NCBI GenBank assembly: GCA_016741995.1
Contig: JACVCO010000007.1
Span: forward strand, 124,001 to 188,000
Direction: 5' to 3'
Length of the DNA: 64,000 nucleotides
Source of the DNA: Hydrogenophaga sp.
GTDB lineage: Bacteria > Pseudomonadota > Gammaproteobacteria > Burkholderiales > Burkholderiaceae_C
In this document: positions 35,701 through 45,439 of the stretch, in pieces
How the letters are laid out: every line of letters starts with the position of its first letter
Position numbering within the stretch: the first letter of the stretch is position 1
Translations under genes and position numbers: made by a program
The notes under the pieces: generated by a model
Database searches by the model: none
The model's input: only the letters and a program-made list of their open reading frames with translations
What the model was told of the DNA's origin: nothing

Positions 35701-36435
35701 ATGAGCCGGGAAGACACGGCAAGCAACGGGCTCACGCTGCGCGCCCGGCTGCGCGAGGCGCTGCGCGACGGCATCCTGCGGGGGGACTGGCGAACGCACG
35801 AGCGCCTGCCCAGCGAAAGCCAACTGATCGGGCAGCACGGGGTGAGCCGCATCACCGTGCGGCTGGCGCTGGCCGACCTGGAGGCCGAGGGCCTCATCGT
35901 GCGCGTGCAGGGCAAGGGCTCGTTCGTCGCCCCCGCCCCGGTGCGCCAGGAACTCTCGCGGCTGCAGGGCTTGTCCGAAGCGCTGGGAGGGCAAGGCCGG
36001 GAGGTGCTCACGCGGGTGCTGTCGCTCGGCCCGGGGAAGCTGCCGCCACGCGCCGCCCAGGCCCTGGGCCTGGCCAGCGGCACGCCGTGCATGGTGCTGC
36101 AGACCCTGCGCTTTGCCGACGGGCAACCCCTGTCGCTCAACAGCACCTGGATCGAGCCCACCCTGGGCGCCGGCCTGGATGAAGCCACGCTCGCCCAGAC
36201 CGACCTGCTCACGATCTACGAAACCCGGATGAACCTGCGTGTCACGCGCGCCATGGTCGACATCACATCGGCCCTGGCCAACGCGCGCCAGCGCAAACTG
36301 CTCGACCTTGCGGCGCCCGCTTCGGTGCTGCAGGTGGAGCGCACGGTGTTCACCACGGGCGAGCGCCCGGTGCATGTCGAGGCCAGTGTCTACCGGCCCG
36401 ATGCGTTCAGCTACCGGCTTGAGCTGTCGCGGTAG
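35701..36435 (+). CDS. GntR family regulator, HutC subfamily (UTRA domain)
   Basis: The 244-aa protein has an N-terminal winged helix (about 10-75; LPSESQLIGQHGVSRITVRLALADLEAEGLI followed by GKGSFVA) and a UTRA effector domain (from about 90; RFADGQPLSLNSTWIEP; VERTVFTTGERPVHVEASVYRPDAF). It diverges from the receptor-TauE-amidohydrolase operon, with a symmetric site in between, and probably represses it until the substrate binds. Confidence 0.87.
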   Translation: MSREDTASNGLTLRARLREALRDGILRGDWRTHERLPSESQLIGQHGVSRITVRLALADLEAEGLIVRVQGKGSFVAPAPVRQELSRLQGLSEALGGQGREVLTRVLSLGPGKLPPRAAQALGLASGTPCMVLQTLRFADGQPLSLNSTWIEPTLGAGLDEATLAQTDLLTIYETRMNLRVTRAMVDITSALANARQRKLLDLAAPASVLQVERTVFTTGERPVHVEASVYRPDAFSYRLELSR

Positions 36436-36443
36436 CCGTTGAT

Positions 36444-37256
36444 TCAGCGCCCGCGAAACACGGCCTTGCGCCGCTCCCGGAACGCGCTGAGCCCTTCGCG
36501 AAAACTTTCTCCATCGATCAGTTCCTGCTGGCGCGCGCGCTCCAGGTCCAGCTGCTCGTCGAGCGTGTTTCGCTCGGCGGCATCCAGCAGGCTCCGCACC
36601 TCGCCAACCGCGTGCGCCGGCAGCGCGGCCAACTGTTGCGCCAGCGTCATGGCTTGCGGCATCAGTTGGTCGTCATCGACGCACGACCAGATGAGCCCCC
36701 ACCGCTCGGCCTGTTCGGCGGACAGTCGGTTGCCGGTCAGTGCCAGCGCGGCCGCGCGTGCCCGGCCGATGGCGCGCACGGCCACCCACATGGCCCCCAT
36801 GTCGGGGACCACCCCCAGGGCGGGCACAAAGGGCAGGTAGAAATAGGCCGAGCGCGCGGCGACCACCACGTCCGCCGCCAGCGCCAGACCAAAGCCCCCA
36901 CCCGCCGCCGCCCCGTTGACGGCGCAGACCACGGGGACCGGAAGCGTCTGCAGGCCACGCACGATGGGATTGGCCTTCTCCTCCATCATGTTTCCGACGT
37001 AGGTGCCCAGGCTTTCACCGTCGGCGGGCTGGTCGGCGCGCTGGCCGAAGTCTTTCAGGTCCGCGCCGACGCAGAAGCCACGGCCGTTGCCGGTCAACAG
37101 CAGGGCGCGAACCTGGCGGTCTTCATGGACCCGTGCGATGGCATCGAGCAGCCCGGCTTGCACCGCCTCGGACAGCGGGTTCATCCGCTCCGGTTCGTTC
37201 AGCGTCACCACGGCCACGCCGGCATGAACCCCGTATTCAACCGCTGGTGCGCTCAT
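36444..37256 (-). CDS. Enoyl-CoA hydratase/isomerase family protein, isomerase-like active site
   Basis: The 270-aa crotonase-fold protein has the oxyanion-hole segments [13 protein letters not shown] and [16 protein letters not shown]. The first glutamate of hydratases is absent (GGFGLAL instead of the usual GCELA) while the second acidic position is an aspartate in VVPDMGAMW. That pattern is closer to isomerases of the PaaG/dienoyl group than to hydratases. It is the last gene of the ACAD-AMACR-ECH operon and overlaps the racemase gene by 4 nt. Confidence 0.83.
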   Translation of the reverse strand: MSAPAVEYGVHAGVAVVTLNEPERMNPLSEAVQAGLLDAIARVHEDRQVRALLLTGNGRGFCVGADLKDFGQRADQPADGESLGTYVGNMMEEKANPIVRGLQTLPVPVVCAVNGAAAGGGFGLALAADVVVAARSAYFYLPFVPALGVVPDMGAMWVAVRAIGRARAAALALTGNRLSAEQAERWGLIWSCVDDDQLMPQAMTLAQQLAALPAHAVGEVRSLLDAAERNTLDEQLDLERARQQELIDGESFREGLSAFRERRKAVFRGR

Positions 37257-38449
37257 GCCGGGATCTCCGCGTCGTGTTGGGGGGAACCGGTGCGCGCCAC
37301 TGGAAATGCCACGCCCACCGCCACCATGTCGGCCACGTCGGTGGAGGAATAGCCCAGCTCGGCCAGCAAGGGCGCCGTGTGTTCGCCGACATCAGGCGCA
37401 GCAGGCGGCAACTGCGATGGCGTCTTGTCGAAGCGTGGCGCCGGTGCGGGCTGCAGCACACCCTGCGGATGCACGAACGTGCCTCGCGCGGCATTGTGCG
37501 GATGCGACGCTGCCTCGGCCATCGACAACACCGGCGCAAAGCAGACGTCGGTTCCCTCCAGCAGCGCGCACCACTGGGATCGTGTGCGTGTCCGGAAGAG
37601 CGCAGCAAGTTTCTCGCGCAGGGCCGGCCACTCGGCCTGCGCCCACTGGCGTTCGAACTGTGGATCGGTGATCTCGCACAGATCGAGCAAGCGCCGATAG
37701 AACTGCGGTTCGATCGAACCCAGGGAGACGTGGTGCCCGTCCTGGCATTCGTACGTGCCGTAGAAGTGGGCGGCACCGTCCAGGAAGTTCTGCTCGCGCG
37801 CGTCGCGCCAGAAGCCCTTGGCCATCAACCCGAACTGGGCCGCCATCAACAGCGCGGCGCCATCGGTCATGGCTGCGTCGACCACCTGGCCCTGGCCGCT
37901 CCGGGATGCCTGGGCGAGTGCCCCCAGGACACCCAGCGCGAGCAGCATGCCCCCGCCGCCATAGTCGCCCACCAGGTTCAAGGGAGGCAACGGCTTGTCG
38001 GCCGGGCCGATGGCATGCAGTGCGCCCGTCAAGGCGATGTAGTTGATGTCGTGCCCGGCCGCCTGGGCCAGCGGGCCGGTCTGGCCCCAGCCGGTCATGC
38101 GCCCGTAGACCAGCCGGGGGTTGCGCGCGTGGCAGGCCGCGGGGCCCACCCCCAGCTTCTCCGCCACACCAGGACGGAAACCTTCGATGAGGACATCGGC
38201 TCGCTCGACCAGCCGCAGCACCGCCTCGACGGCGCGGGGGTCTTTCATGTTGAGCGACAGCGATTGGCGCCCGCGATCGACGACGCCGTCATTGCGCATC
38301 AGGTCGTCGAGCCCGCCTTTGCTGGGTGTCGGTGGACGGTCGATCCGGATCACCCGGGCGCCCATGTCGGCCAGCAACATGCCGGCAAAGGGGGCGGGGC
38401 CGATGCCGGCCAGTTCGATGACGGTGAGGTGGGCAAGCGGTCCGGGCAT
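37253..38449 (-). CDS. mcr: Alpha-methylacyl-CoA racemase (CaiB/BaiF family III)
   Basis: The 398-aa protein has the AMACR catalytic pair, His133 in GHDINYIAL and Asp162 in [10 protein letters not shown], which in the Mycobacterium enzyme are His126 and Asp156. These racemases exchange (R)- and (S)-2-methylacyl-CoA so that beta-oxidation can proceed. That implies a methyl-branched substrate for this operon. It lies between an acyl-CoA dehydrogenase and an enoyl-CoA hydratase/isomerase gene. Confidence 0.85.
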   Translation of the reverse strand: MPGPLAHLTVIELAGIGPAPFAGMLLADMGARVIRIDRPPTPSKGGLDDLMRNDGVVDRGRQSLSLNMKDPRAVEAVLRLVERADVLIEGFRPGVAEKLGVGPAACHARNPRLVYGRMTGWGQTGPLAQAAGHDINYIALTGALHAIGPADKPLPPLNLVGDYGGGGMLLALGVLGALAQASRSGQGQVVDAAMTDGAALLMAAQFGLMAKGFWRDAREQNFLDGAAHFYGTYECQDGHHVSLGSIEPQFYRRLLDLCEITDPQFERQWAQAEWPALREKLAALFRTRTRSQWCALLEGTDVCFAPVLSMAEAASHPHNAARGTFVHPQGVLQPAPAPRFDKTPSQLPPAAPDVGEHTAPLLAELGYSSTDVADMVAVGVAFPVARTGSPQHDAEIPA

Positions 38450-38465
38450 GGCGGTTCCTGCGCGC

Positions 38466-39629
38466 TCACATTCGCTTGGCGACTTCTTCGAGCATCACCT
38501 CGGTGGCACCGCCGCCGATGGTGAGGATGCGCGCGTCGCGCGCCATGCGCTCCACCGGCGTGCCGGTGATGAAGCCGGTGCCGCCGTGCAGTTGCAGGCA
38601 GGTGTGCACCACCTCCTGCAGGGTCTCGGCGCCGAAGGCCTTGAGCATGGAAACCTCGCGCACCGTGTCCTTGCCTTCCTCGATCATCTGCGCGCACTGG
38701 TAGGTGAGCGCGCGCACCGCCGCCGCCTTGGAAGCCATCCAGGCCAGCTTGTTGCGCACCACCTGCTGGTCCCAGAGCGACTTGCCGAAGGCCTGGCGCT
38801 GGCGCACGTAGTCCACCGTGAGTTCGATCGCGCGCGCGCAAGTGCCCGACACCAGCGCCCCCACCACCAGGCGCTCGTTCTGGAAGGTGCTCATGATGTA
38901 GTAGAAGCCCTTGCCCTCCTCGCCCAGCAGCGCGTCCGCGGGCAGCTTGAGGTCGTCGAAGAACAGCTCGGCGGTGTCGGACGAACGCCAGCCGTGCTTG
39001 TCGAACTTGCGGGTGATCTTCAGGCCCGGGTTGTCCTTGTCGACGATGAACATCGAGATGCCGCGGCTGCCCTTGGCATCCGGGTCGGTGCGCGCGGCCA
39101 CGATGTAGATGTCGCCGTACACGCCGTTGGTGATGAAGGTCTTGGAGCCGTTGAGCACCCAGCCGCCATCGGCCGTGCGCACACCGCGCGTGCGCAGGCC
39201 GGCCACGTCGGAGCCTGCGCCGGGTTCCGTCACGCAGACCGCGCCCACCTTGAGGCCGGCGCAGGCATCGGGCAGGTACTTCAGCTTCTGCTCGTGTGTG
39301 CCGCGGTGGGCGATGTGGCTGATCGACATGTCGCTGTGCACCGTGAGCGCCGAGGCCACGCCGCCGTAGCCCGAGCGCGCGAGTTCTTCACCCAGCACGA
39401 CGGACGACAGCGGCCCCATGCCGCCACCGCCGTATTCCACCGGGTGGCGCATGCCCAGGAAGCCGAGCGCGCCGAGGTCGCGGAACAGGGCGCGCGGGAT
39501 CTCGCCCGTGACCTCCCACTCATCGGCGAACGGCACAATGCGCTCCTTGGAGAAACGGCGCACCTGGTCGCGCACCATGCGCAGGTCTTCGTCGAGCAGG
39601 TCGGGTTCGAGGAATTCGAATTCGGTCAT
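38466..39629 (-). CDS. Acyl-CoA dehydrogenase
   Basis: The 387-aa protein has the normal ACAD layout: FAD-binding [15 protein letters not shown] and [14 protein letters not shown], then the C-terminal helical domain with [10 protein letters not shown], and the catalytic base region [17 protein letters not shown]. It introduces the 2,3-double bond in an acyl-CoA. As first gene of the ACAD-AMACR-ECH operon it is likely to act on a (2S)-methylacyl-CoA. A TetR-type operator lies 51 nt upstream. Confidence 0.9.
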   Translation of the reverse strand: MTEFEFLEPDLLDEDLRMVRDQVRRFSKERIVPFADEWEVTGEIPRALFRDLGALGFLGMRHPVEYGGGGMGPLSSVVLGEELARSGYGGVASALTVHSDMSISHIAHRGTHEQKLKYLPDACAGLKVGAVCVTEPGAGSDVAGLRTRGVRTADGGWVLNGSKTFITNGVYGDIYIVAARTDPDAKGSRGISMFIVDKDNPGLKITRKFDKHGWRSSDTAELFFDDLKLPADALLGEEGKGFYYIMSTFQNERLVVGALVSGTCARAIELTVDYVRQRQAFGKSLWDQQVVRNKLAWMASKAAAVRALTYQCAQMIEEGKDTVREVSMLKAFGAETLQEVVHTCLQLHGGTGFITGTPVERMARDARILTIGGGATEVMLEEVAKRM

Positions 39630-39679
39630 GTTGAAGCGGGCTTGATGCAGATCAAAGGGCGCCGGCCCGGGGTTATTTA

Positions 39680-39699
39680 TAGTCCGGCGTGTCGGTTTA
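39680..39699. promoter_or_regulatory. TetR operator A (between ACAD operon and tetR1)
   Basis: TAGTCCGGCGTGTCGGTTTA is one of four similar palindromes in this island. On the minus strand a likely -10 TATAAA (39681-39676) overlaps its end, so binding would block the ACAD promoter. It lies 96 bp upstream of the tetR1 start. Confidence 0.8.
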
Positions 39700-39794
39700 T
39701 TTTATGGGCGTGCGGCGGTGCACGCAAGCCGGGGGGAAGTCCGCAGGATGACGCCCTTGCTACACTCTCGCCGCTCTTTTCAGCAGGAAGCCAC

Positions 39795-40388
39795 ATGCCT
39801 CGGATCCGCTCGGACGATTACGAAACCAAGGCACAAGCCATCATGGATTCGGCGGCGGCCATCTTCGCCAAGGAAGGCTACCCGGCCGCCAAGATGCAGG
39901 ATGTGGCGCAGGCGTGCGGCGCGACGAAGTCGATGCTGTACCACTACTACCCGACCAAGGACGACCTGCTGTTCGCCATGCTGCAGGAGCACCTGCAGCG
40001 CCTGATCAACGCGCTGGAAGACGCGCTGGCCAGCAAGGCGAGCACGCGCGAGCGGCTGCAGATGATGGTGGAGGCCTACACGCAGAAATCCAACCAGTCC
40101 CGGCGGCGCCACATGGTGGCCATGAACGACGTGAAGTTCCTGCCCAAGTCCAAGCAGACCCCGCTGATCAACCTGCAGCGCCAGCTCACCGAGCTCGTGA
40201 CGCGCCTGCTGCGCGAGCTCAACCCGGATCTGCCGGACGAGGTCTACAAGCCCTACACCATGATGCTGCTGGGCATGCTCAACTGGACGGACTTCTGGTA
40301 CAAGCCCTCGGGCACGGTGAAGCCGCAAGAGTTGTGCGATCGGTTGACGCGGCTGTTCCTCAAGGGTTTTCTGGCCGAGAAGGCCTGA
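39795..40388 (+). CDS. TetR family regulator 1
   Basis: The 197-aa protein has the TetR helix-turn-helix (AKEGYPAAKMQDVAQACGATKSMLYHYYPTKDDLL, about residues 24-58) and an all-helical effector domain. It is clearly similar to the second regulator at 48560 (both have a DDYE start, the KxxDVAxACGxxKSxxYHY region, MNDxKxLP and a FWYKPSG/SWYRPSG segment), so the two are paralogues. It diverges from the ACAD operon with an operator in between. The ligand is likely an acyl-CoA. Confidence 0.87.
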   Translation: MPRIRSDDYETKAQAIMDSAAAIFAKEGYPAAKMQDVAQACGATKSMLYHYYPTKDDLLFAMLQEHLQRLINALEDALASKASTRERLQMMVEAYTQKSNQSRRRHMVAMNDVKFLPKSKQTPLINLQRQLTELVTRLLRELNPDLPDEVYKPYTMMLLGMLNWTDFWYKPSGTVKPQELCDRLTRLFLKGFLAEKA

Positions 40389-40413
40389 GCTCGCACCGCA
40401 TTCACACCGCACA

Positions 40414-40449
40414 AAACGAAAAGGGGGCTGTCGCCCCCTTTTCGTTTTT
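40414..40449. terminator. Bidirectional terminator between tetR1 and livK-type gene
   Basis: AAAACGAAAAGGGGGC (40414-40429), loop TGTC, and the exact complement (40434-40449) give a 16-bp stem with T-runs on both strands. It can stop transcription of both convergent genes. Confidence 0.9.
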
Positions 40450-40457
40450 TCAGCCGA

Positions 40458-41612
40458 TCACTGCACCAGCTTGTAGGTGGCGGCGGCCGGGTCGGCCTTG
40501 AGCAGGAACAGCTTGGGCGCAGCCAGGTGGTCGGTCGCCGAGAAGCTGATCGGCGTCATCGCACCCGTCTCCAGGTTGTTCAGCTTCGCCAGCTCGGCGT
40601 TGGTGCAGTCCCAGGTGAGCGTCTTGCCGCACTTGTCCATGGCGGCGAACAGCGCCCGCGCGGCCGAGTAGCCGGTGAAGGTGTAGCGGTTCACCCGCGC
40701 GCGCTCCTCGGGCGACAGGTGCTTGTCCAGCTTGTCCATGAAGCCCTTGGCCTCGGGGGCGCTCTCCAGGTACACGTAGTCCACCGTGTAGACGTTCTCG
40801 CCGGCCGTGCCCATCATCTTGGCGCTGGCGGGCACGCGCGACACGTAGGTCACACCCACGGGGATCTTGTGGCCGACGCGCTCGAGCTCCTTGGTCATGG
40901 TGACGTTCTCGCCCAGCACGCCGCCGGCCATCAGCGCTTCGGCACCGGCCTGCTTGACCTTCAGGATTTCGGACGAGAAGTCCGACTGGCCCTTCTTGTA
41001 GATCTGGCTGGAGACGACCTGCAGCTTCTTCTCCTTGGCCGCGCGCTCGAAACCATCGCGCACGTTCTCGCCGTACTCGTCGTCCTGCGAGATCACGGCC
41101 CACTTCTTGTTGGGGTAGCGCTCGGCCATGCGCGACACCAGTTCGTAGACGGCTTCGCGCATGTCGTAGCCGACGGCGAAGACGTTCTTGATGACGGGCT
41201 TGTAGAGGCCTTCGTAGGTGGTGATCGGCGCCATCGCCGGAATGCCCGCCTGCCGGATGATGGGCATGGCGGCCTGCGCCTGCGCGGTGCCCGAGATCGA
41301 GGTGAAGGCGAAGATCTTGTCGCTGTTGATCAGCTTGCGCACGCCCTGGATGGTGCGCGAGGGCACGTAGCCGTCGTCCTCGGAGATCAGGCGCAGCTTG
41401 CGGCCCTGGATGCCGCCGGCCGCGTTGGCCTCGGCCACGGCGACCTTCACGCCGAGGTTGTGCGCCACGCCCAGCAGCGCGGGCGGGCCGGTCAGCGGCA
41501 GGATGTCGCCGATCACGATTTCCGTGTCGGTGACGCCCTGCTGCGCGGCGGCGGGAAAGATGGCGCCCGCGGCCAGCAGGCCGAGAGCAAGCGCGGTGAA
41601 TCTGCGGTTCAT
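40458..41612 (-). CDS. Branched-chain amino acid-type ABC receptor (LivK-like)
   Basis: The 384-aa protein has a signal peptide ending near PAAAQ and the Leu/Ile/Val-binding protein fold: VIGDILPLTGPPALLGVA, LISEDDGYVPSRTIQGVRKLI, AVISQDDEYGENVRDGFERAAKE. It is the last gene of a Liv-type operon that includes an acyl-CoA ligase. Such receptors in catabolic clusters often bind aromatic or cyclic acids rather than amino acids. Confidence 0.88.
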   Translation of the reverse strand: MNRRFTALALGLLAAGAIFPAAAQQGVTDTEIVIGDILPLTGPPALLGVAHNLGVKVAVAEANAAGGIQGRKLRLISEDDGYVPSRTIQGVRKLINSDKIFAFTSISGTAQAQAAMPIIRQAGIPAMAPITTYEGLYKPVIKNVFAVGYDMREAVYELVSRMAERYPNKKWAVISQDDEYGENVRDGFERAAKEKKLQVVSSQIYKKGQSDFSSEILKVKQAGAEALMAGGVLGENVTMTKELERVGHKIPVGVTYVSRVPASAKMMGTAGENVYTVDYVYLESAPEAKGFMDKLDKHLSPEERARVNRYTFTGYSAARALFAAMDKCGKTLTWDCTNAELAKLNNLETGAMTPISFSATDHLAAPKLFLLKADPAAATYKLVQ

Positions 41613-41661
41613 GTTGTCTCCTTGGTTGCGATGGCCGTAGCCGTTGGGAAAACGAAAGGGA

Positions 41662-42708
41662 TCAATAGCGCAGCGGCCAGTGCACCCAGGTGTGGCGCAG
41701 GTCGTGCCAGATGCCGCGCAGGCCGCGCGGGTCGAAACGCAGGAAGGCGATGATCGCGAGGCCGTAGAGGATGGTCTTGATCTCGTGCGCGCTGGTGGTC
41801 ATCACGTCGGCCAGCTTGCCGCCCAGGAAGGACATCAGCACCGCGAACACCTCGGGCAGCGTCACGATGAAGACGGTGCCCAGCACCGCGCCCAGCACCG
41901 AGCCGATGCCGCCCACGATGACGATGGCCAGGGCCTCGATACTGAGCAGGAAGGGGTAGCTCTCCACCGAGACGAAGCCCATGTAGATGCCCATGAGCCC
42001 ACCGGCGAAGCCCGTGAGGGACGCGCTGATCAGGAAGGCCAGCAGCTTGTAGTGCACCAGGCTGATGCCCATGGTGCGGGCCGCGATGTCGTTGTCGCGC
42101 AGGGCCACCAGGGCACGCCCCACGTAGGAGCGGCGCAGGTTGAGCACCAGCAGCACGGCCAACACGCACATGCCGAGGCAGAACCAGTAGAAGGCGCGGT
42201 CGCTCGCGAGGTTCATGCCCAGGATCACCGGCCGTTCGACCATGATGCCGCTGCCCCCACCGGTGAGCGAACCGCCCGCGAGGATGGCCGCGCTCACGAT
42301 GTGCGCGAAGGCCAGCGTGGTGATGGCGAGGTAGAGGCCGTGCAGGCGCAGCGAGGGAATACCGACGATCAACCCGAACAGCGCCGGCAGCACGGCCGAC
42401 AGCAGCAGCGCGAGCTCCGGCGGCAGGCCCCAGCGCGTGACCGCGATCGCGTAGGCGTAGCCACCCAGCATCAGGAAACCCACGTGGCCGAGCGAGATCA
42501 GCCCGGTGAAGCCGGTGAGCACCATCAACCCCAGCGCGCCCACCACGGTGAACAGGATGATGGTCATGTGCGACAGCAGGAAGTTGCCGAGCACAAAGGG
42601 CGCGAGCGCCAGGACCACCAGCAGGGCCAGCGTCCAGCCCTTGACGGCCCGCGAGTCGGTGAGGACGACCAGCTCGCCGTAGGCTTGTTTGAAGAAACCG
42701 CTGCGCAT
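41662..42708 (-). CDS. livM: ABC transporter permease (LivM-like)
   Basis: The 348-aa membrane protein has the LivM motif GLISLGHVGFLMLGGYAYA and the C-terminal GGIGSVLGAVLGTVFIV. It pairs with the LivH-type permease; its ATG shares one base with the livH stop (TGATG). Confidence 0.9.
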   Translation of the reverse strand: MRSGFFKQAYGELVVLTDSRAVKGWTLALLVVLALAPFVLGNFLLSHMTIILFTVVGALGLMVLTGFTGLISLGHVGFLMLGGYAYAIAVTRWGLPPELALLLSAVLPALFGLIVGIPSLRLHGLYLAITTLAFAHIVSAAILAGGSLTGGGSGIMVERPVILGMNLASDRAFYWFCLGMCVLAVLLVLNLRRSYVGRALVALRDNDIAARTMGISLVHYKLLAFLISASLTGFAGGLMGIYMGFVSVESYPFLLSIEALAIVIVGGIGSVLGAVLGTVFIVTLPEVFAVLMSFLGGKLADVMTTSAHEIKTILYGLAIIAFLRFDPRGLRGIWHDLRHTWVHWPLRY

Positions 42709-43580
42709 CAGACCCTCTCGATCCGTTTTTCGCCGAACAGCCCGAAAGGCCGGACCATGAGCACCACCAGGATCAGCAGGAACCCGGCGATTTCCTTGAG
42801 CGTGCTGGGCAGGTAGCCGCCCACGAGGTTCTCGAGCACGCCGATGATCAAACCGCTGAAGGCCGACCCGAGGATCGAGTCGAAGCCGCCGAGCACCGTG
42901 GCCGGGAAGGCCTTGAGCCCGAGCTCGAAGATCGTGGGCGCCAGGCCGTAGATCACCGCGAAGAAGGCGCCGGCCAGGCCCGCCAGGCCGGACGCCGCGG
43001 CCCAGGCCACCGCCTGCACGCGCGCGGTGGACACGCCCATGAGCCGGGCGGTCTTCTCGTCCGCGGCCACGGCGCGCATGGCGACGCCGAAGCGGCTGTG
43101 GCGCAGGAAGAACCAGAAGCCCGCGATGGCCACCAGCAGCACCACGATCACCGTGAGCTGGCTGGCGCGCATGCCGACGTCGCCGATGTTCACGATGGTG
43201 TCGGCGCCTTCGACGTTGAACTTGTGCGGCGCCGCGCCCCAGATGAGCGTGACGAGCGCACGCAGCACCACGGCCAGGCCCACCGTCACCAGCACCACCG
43301 AGAGCACCGGCTCACCCAGCATGGGCCGCATGATCAGGCGTTCGCACACCAGGCCCAGGGTGGCGCCCACGAGCACCGCCACCAGCACGGTGGAGACCGC
43401 GTCGGTGCCCAGCATCGTGGCGATGGACCAGGAGGTGTAGGCCGTGATCATCCCCATCTCGCCCTGCGCGAAGTTGACGATGCCGGTGGCCTTGAAGATG
43501 ACCGCGAAGCTCATGGCCACCAGGCCATAGATCGCGCCGATGGCCAGCCCGGAGGCGACCAGCTGGATGAAGTAGTTCAT
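42708..43580 (-). CDS. livH: ABC transporter permease (LivH-like)
   Basis: The 290-aa membrane protein has the LivH patterns GAIYGLVAMSFAVIFKATGIVNFAQGEM, AADEKTARLMGV and VLGGFDSILGSAFSGLIIGVLE. It overlaps the acyl-CoA ligase gene by 4 nt (ATGA), so the ligase is translated as part of the transporter operon. Confidence 0.9.
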   Translation of the reverse strand: MNYFIQLVASGLAIGAIYGLVAMSFAVIFKATGIVNFAQGEMGMITAYTSWSIATMLGTDAVSTVLVAVLVGATLGLVCERLIMRPMLGEPVLSVVLVTVGLAVVLRALVTLIWGAAPHKFNVEGADTIVNIGDVGMRASQLTVIVVLLVAIAGFWFFLRHSRFGVAMRAVAADEKTARLMGVSTARVQAVAWAAASGLAGLAGAFFAVIYGLAPTIFELGLKAFPATVLGGFDSILGSAFSGLIIGVLENLVGGYLPSTLKEIAGFLLILVVLMVRPFGLFGEKRIERV

Positions 43581-45439
43581 GAAGCGCTGCCGTAGATCTG
43601 TTCGAGCTCGCGCGCGAACTTCTTGTTGATGAGACCGCGGCGGACCTTCTGCGTGGCGGTGAGCTCGCCGTCGTCGTGGTCGAGCTCTTTCTCCAGCAGC
43701 ACGAACTTGCGGATGTTCTCGACGCGAGCGAACTTCGAGTTCACGTCGTCGACCACCTGCTGGATCAGCGCGCGCACCTCGTCCATCTGCGTGAGCGACT
43801 TGAAGGTGGTGTATTGCAGGTCGCGCTCGGCGGCCCAGCGGCCCACGCTGTCGAAATCGATCTGGATCAGGCCGCCGAGGAACTTGCGGCCCTCGCCGAC
43901 CACGATGGCTTCGCGCACGAAGGGGCTGTCCTTGATCGCGTTCTCGATCTCGGAGGGTGCGATGTTCTTGCCGCCGCTGGTGATGATGATGGCCTTCTTG
44001 CGGTCCACCACCGCGATCTCGTCGGTGGCGCGCACCTCCACGATGTCGCCACTGGCGAGCCAACCGTCCGCGGCCAGGATGTCCTTCGTGCCCTTGTCGT
44101 CGAACAGGTAGCCCTGGAACACACCGGGCGAGCGCACGAAGACCTCGCCGTCGCTGCCGAGCTTCCACTCCACCCCCGGCATGGCCGGCCCGCAGCTCCC
44201 CGAAACGAACGGCCGCCCCGGCACCTGCACGAAGGCCAGGCCGCCGGCTTCGGTGAGGCCGTAACCCTGTCCCACCGGCAGGCCGATGACATCGAAGAAC
44301 TTCAGGGTCTCGGGCGACACCGAGGCGCCGCCGCACATGCGGGTGTGCGTGCGGTTGAGGCCGATGTGGCGCTGCATGTTGCGAAACAACAGCAGGTACC
44401 AGAAGGCGAAGGACAGGCGATCGCCCAGACCCACCAGGCGCCCGTGTTCTGCGCGCCGGTCGGACAGCGCGCGACCGCGCTGCATGCCCACGCGATACAG
44501 CCAGCGCTGCACACGCCCGCTGTCCTTCATGCGGAACTCGAAGTTCTGCTGCAGCTTCTCCCAGATGCGGGGAACGCCAAGGAAGAAGGTGGGCGCGATC
44601 TCGCGGATGTTGCTCGCCACCGTGTCCACCGATTCCGCGAAGTTCACCGTGCCGCCCGTGAGCAGGTGCAGCACCGTGGAGTACCCGCGCTCGGCCACGT
44701 GGCACAGCGGCAGGTAGCACACCGACTCGAAGCGCTTGGCCTCCATGCCGCGCGCCGCAGCGTAGGAGTAGGCGGCGAAGATGAAGTTGCGGTGCGTGAG
44801 CATCGCGCCCTTGGGCGGCCCGGTGGTGCCCGAGGTGTAGACGAGGATGTTCACGTCGTCGGGCATCAGGCTGTCGATGCTGGCATCGAGGCGCTGCTCG
44901 GCCAGCGGGTCTTCCTTCGCGAGCTGGTCGCCCAGCGCCATCAGGTGCTCGAAGCTGTGCGGCTGGCCGGGCTCGTAGCGGCGCAGGCCTTTCATGTCGA
45001 CGCAGAAGATGTGCTGAAGGTGGGGCAGGCCCGGGCTCTGCTTCATCGCGTCGAGCACCTTGTCGGTCTGCTCCTGGTCGCCGGTGATGGCGACCTTGGC
45101 CTGGCAGTGGCCGGCGATGTAGAGCACCTCGGCCCAGGGGTTGGTGGGGTAGATGCCCACCACCTGCACGCCCAGCATCTGGGCGCCCAGGTCGGCGTAG
45201 AACCACTCGGGAATGTCTTCGGCCGCGATGACGATGCGGTCGCCACGCTGCAGGCCCAGCTTCATCAGGCCGAGCGCGGTGCGGCGCGCATCGCGGTGGT
45301 AGTCGGCCCAGGTGCGGCCGCGCCACACGCCTTGCACCTTCTCGCGCAGGGCCACCTGCTGGCCGCGTTCCTTCGCGCGGTGGCGCAGCAGGCCGGGCAG
45401 CGTGCCTTCGCCGCGCAACAGGGCGTCGTGCTCAAGCAT
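43577..45439 (-). CDS. AMP-forming acyl-CoA ligase (long-chain type) within Liv operon
   Basis: The 620-aa protein has the AMP-binding motif YTSGTTGPPKGAMLTHRN, then YGLTEAGG, the adenylate motif DGWLASGDIV and a C-terminal KKAIIITSGGKNIAP with the mobile domain. Length and the long N-terminal domain fit FadD15/ACSBG-type ligases. Its position between the ATPase and permease genes suggests vectorial activation of the imported acid. The start at 45439 is inside the end of livG (8-nt overlap). Confidence 0.88.
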   Translation of the reverse strand: MLEHDALLRGEGTLPGLLRHRAKERGQQVALREKVQGVWRGRTWADYHRDARRTALGLMKLGLQRGDRIVIAAEDIPEWFYADLGAQMLGVQVVGIYPTNPWAEVLYIAGHCQAKVAITGDQEQTDKVLDAMKQSPGLPHLQHIFCVDMKGLRRYEPGQPHSFEHLMALGDQLAKEDPLAEQRLDASIDSLMPDDVNILVYTSGTTGPPKGAMLTHRNFIFAAYSYAAARGMEAKRFESVCYLPLCHVAERGYSTVLHLLTGGTVNFAESVDTVASNIREIAPTFFLGVPRIWEKLQQNFEFRMKDSGRVQRWLYRVGMQRGRALSDRRAEHGRLVGLGDRLSFAFWYLLLFRNMQRHIGLNRTHTRMCGGASVSPETLKFFDVIGLPVGQGYGLTEAGGLAFVQVPGRPFVSGSCGPAMPGVEWKLGSDGEVFVRSPGVFQGYLFDDKGTKDILAADGWLASGDIVEVRATDEIAVVDRKKAIIITSGGKNIAPSEIENAIKDSPFVREAIVVGEGRKFLGGLIQIDFDSVGRWAAERDLQYTTFKSLTQMDEVRALIQQVVDDVNSKFARVENIRKFVLLEKELDHDDGELTATQKVRRGLINKKFARELEQIYGSAS

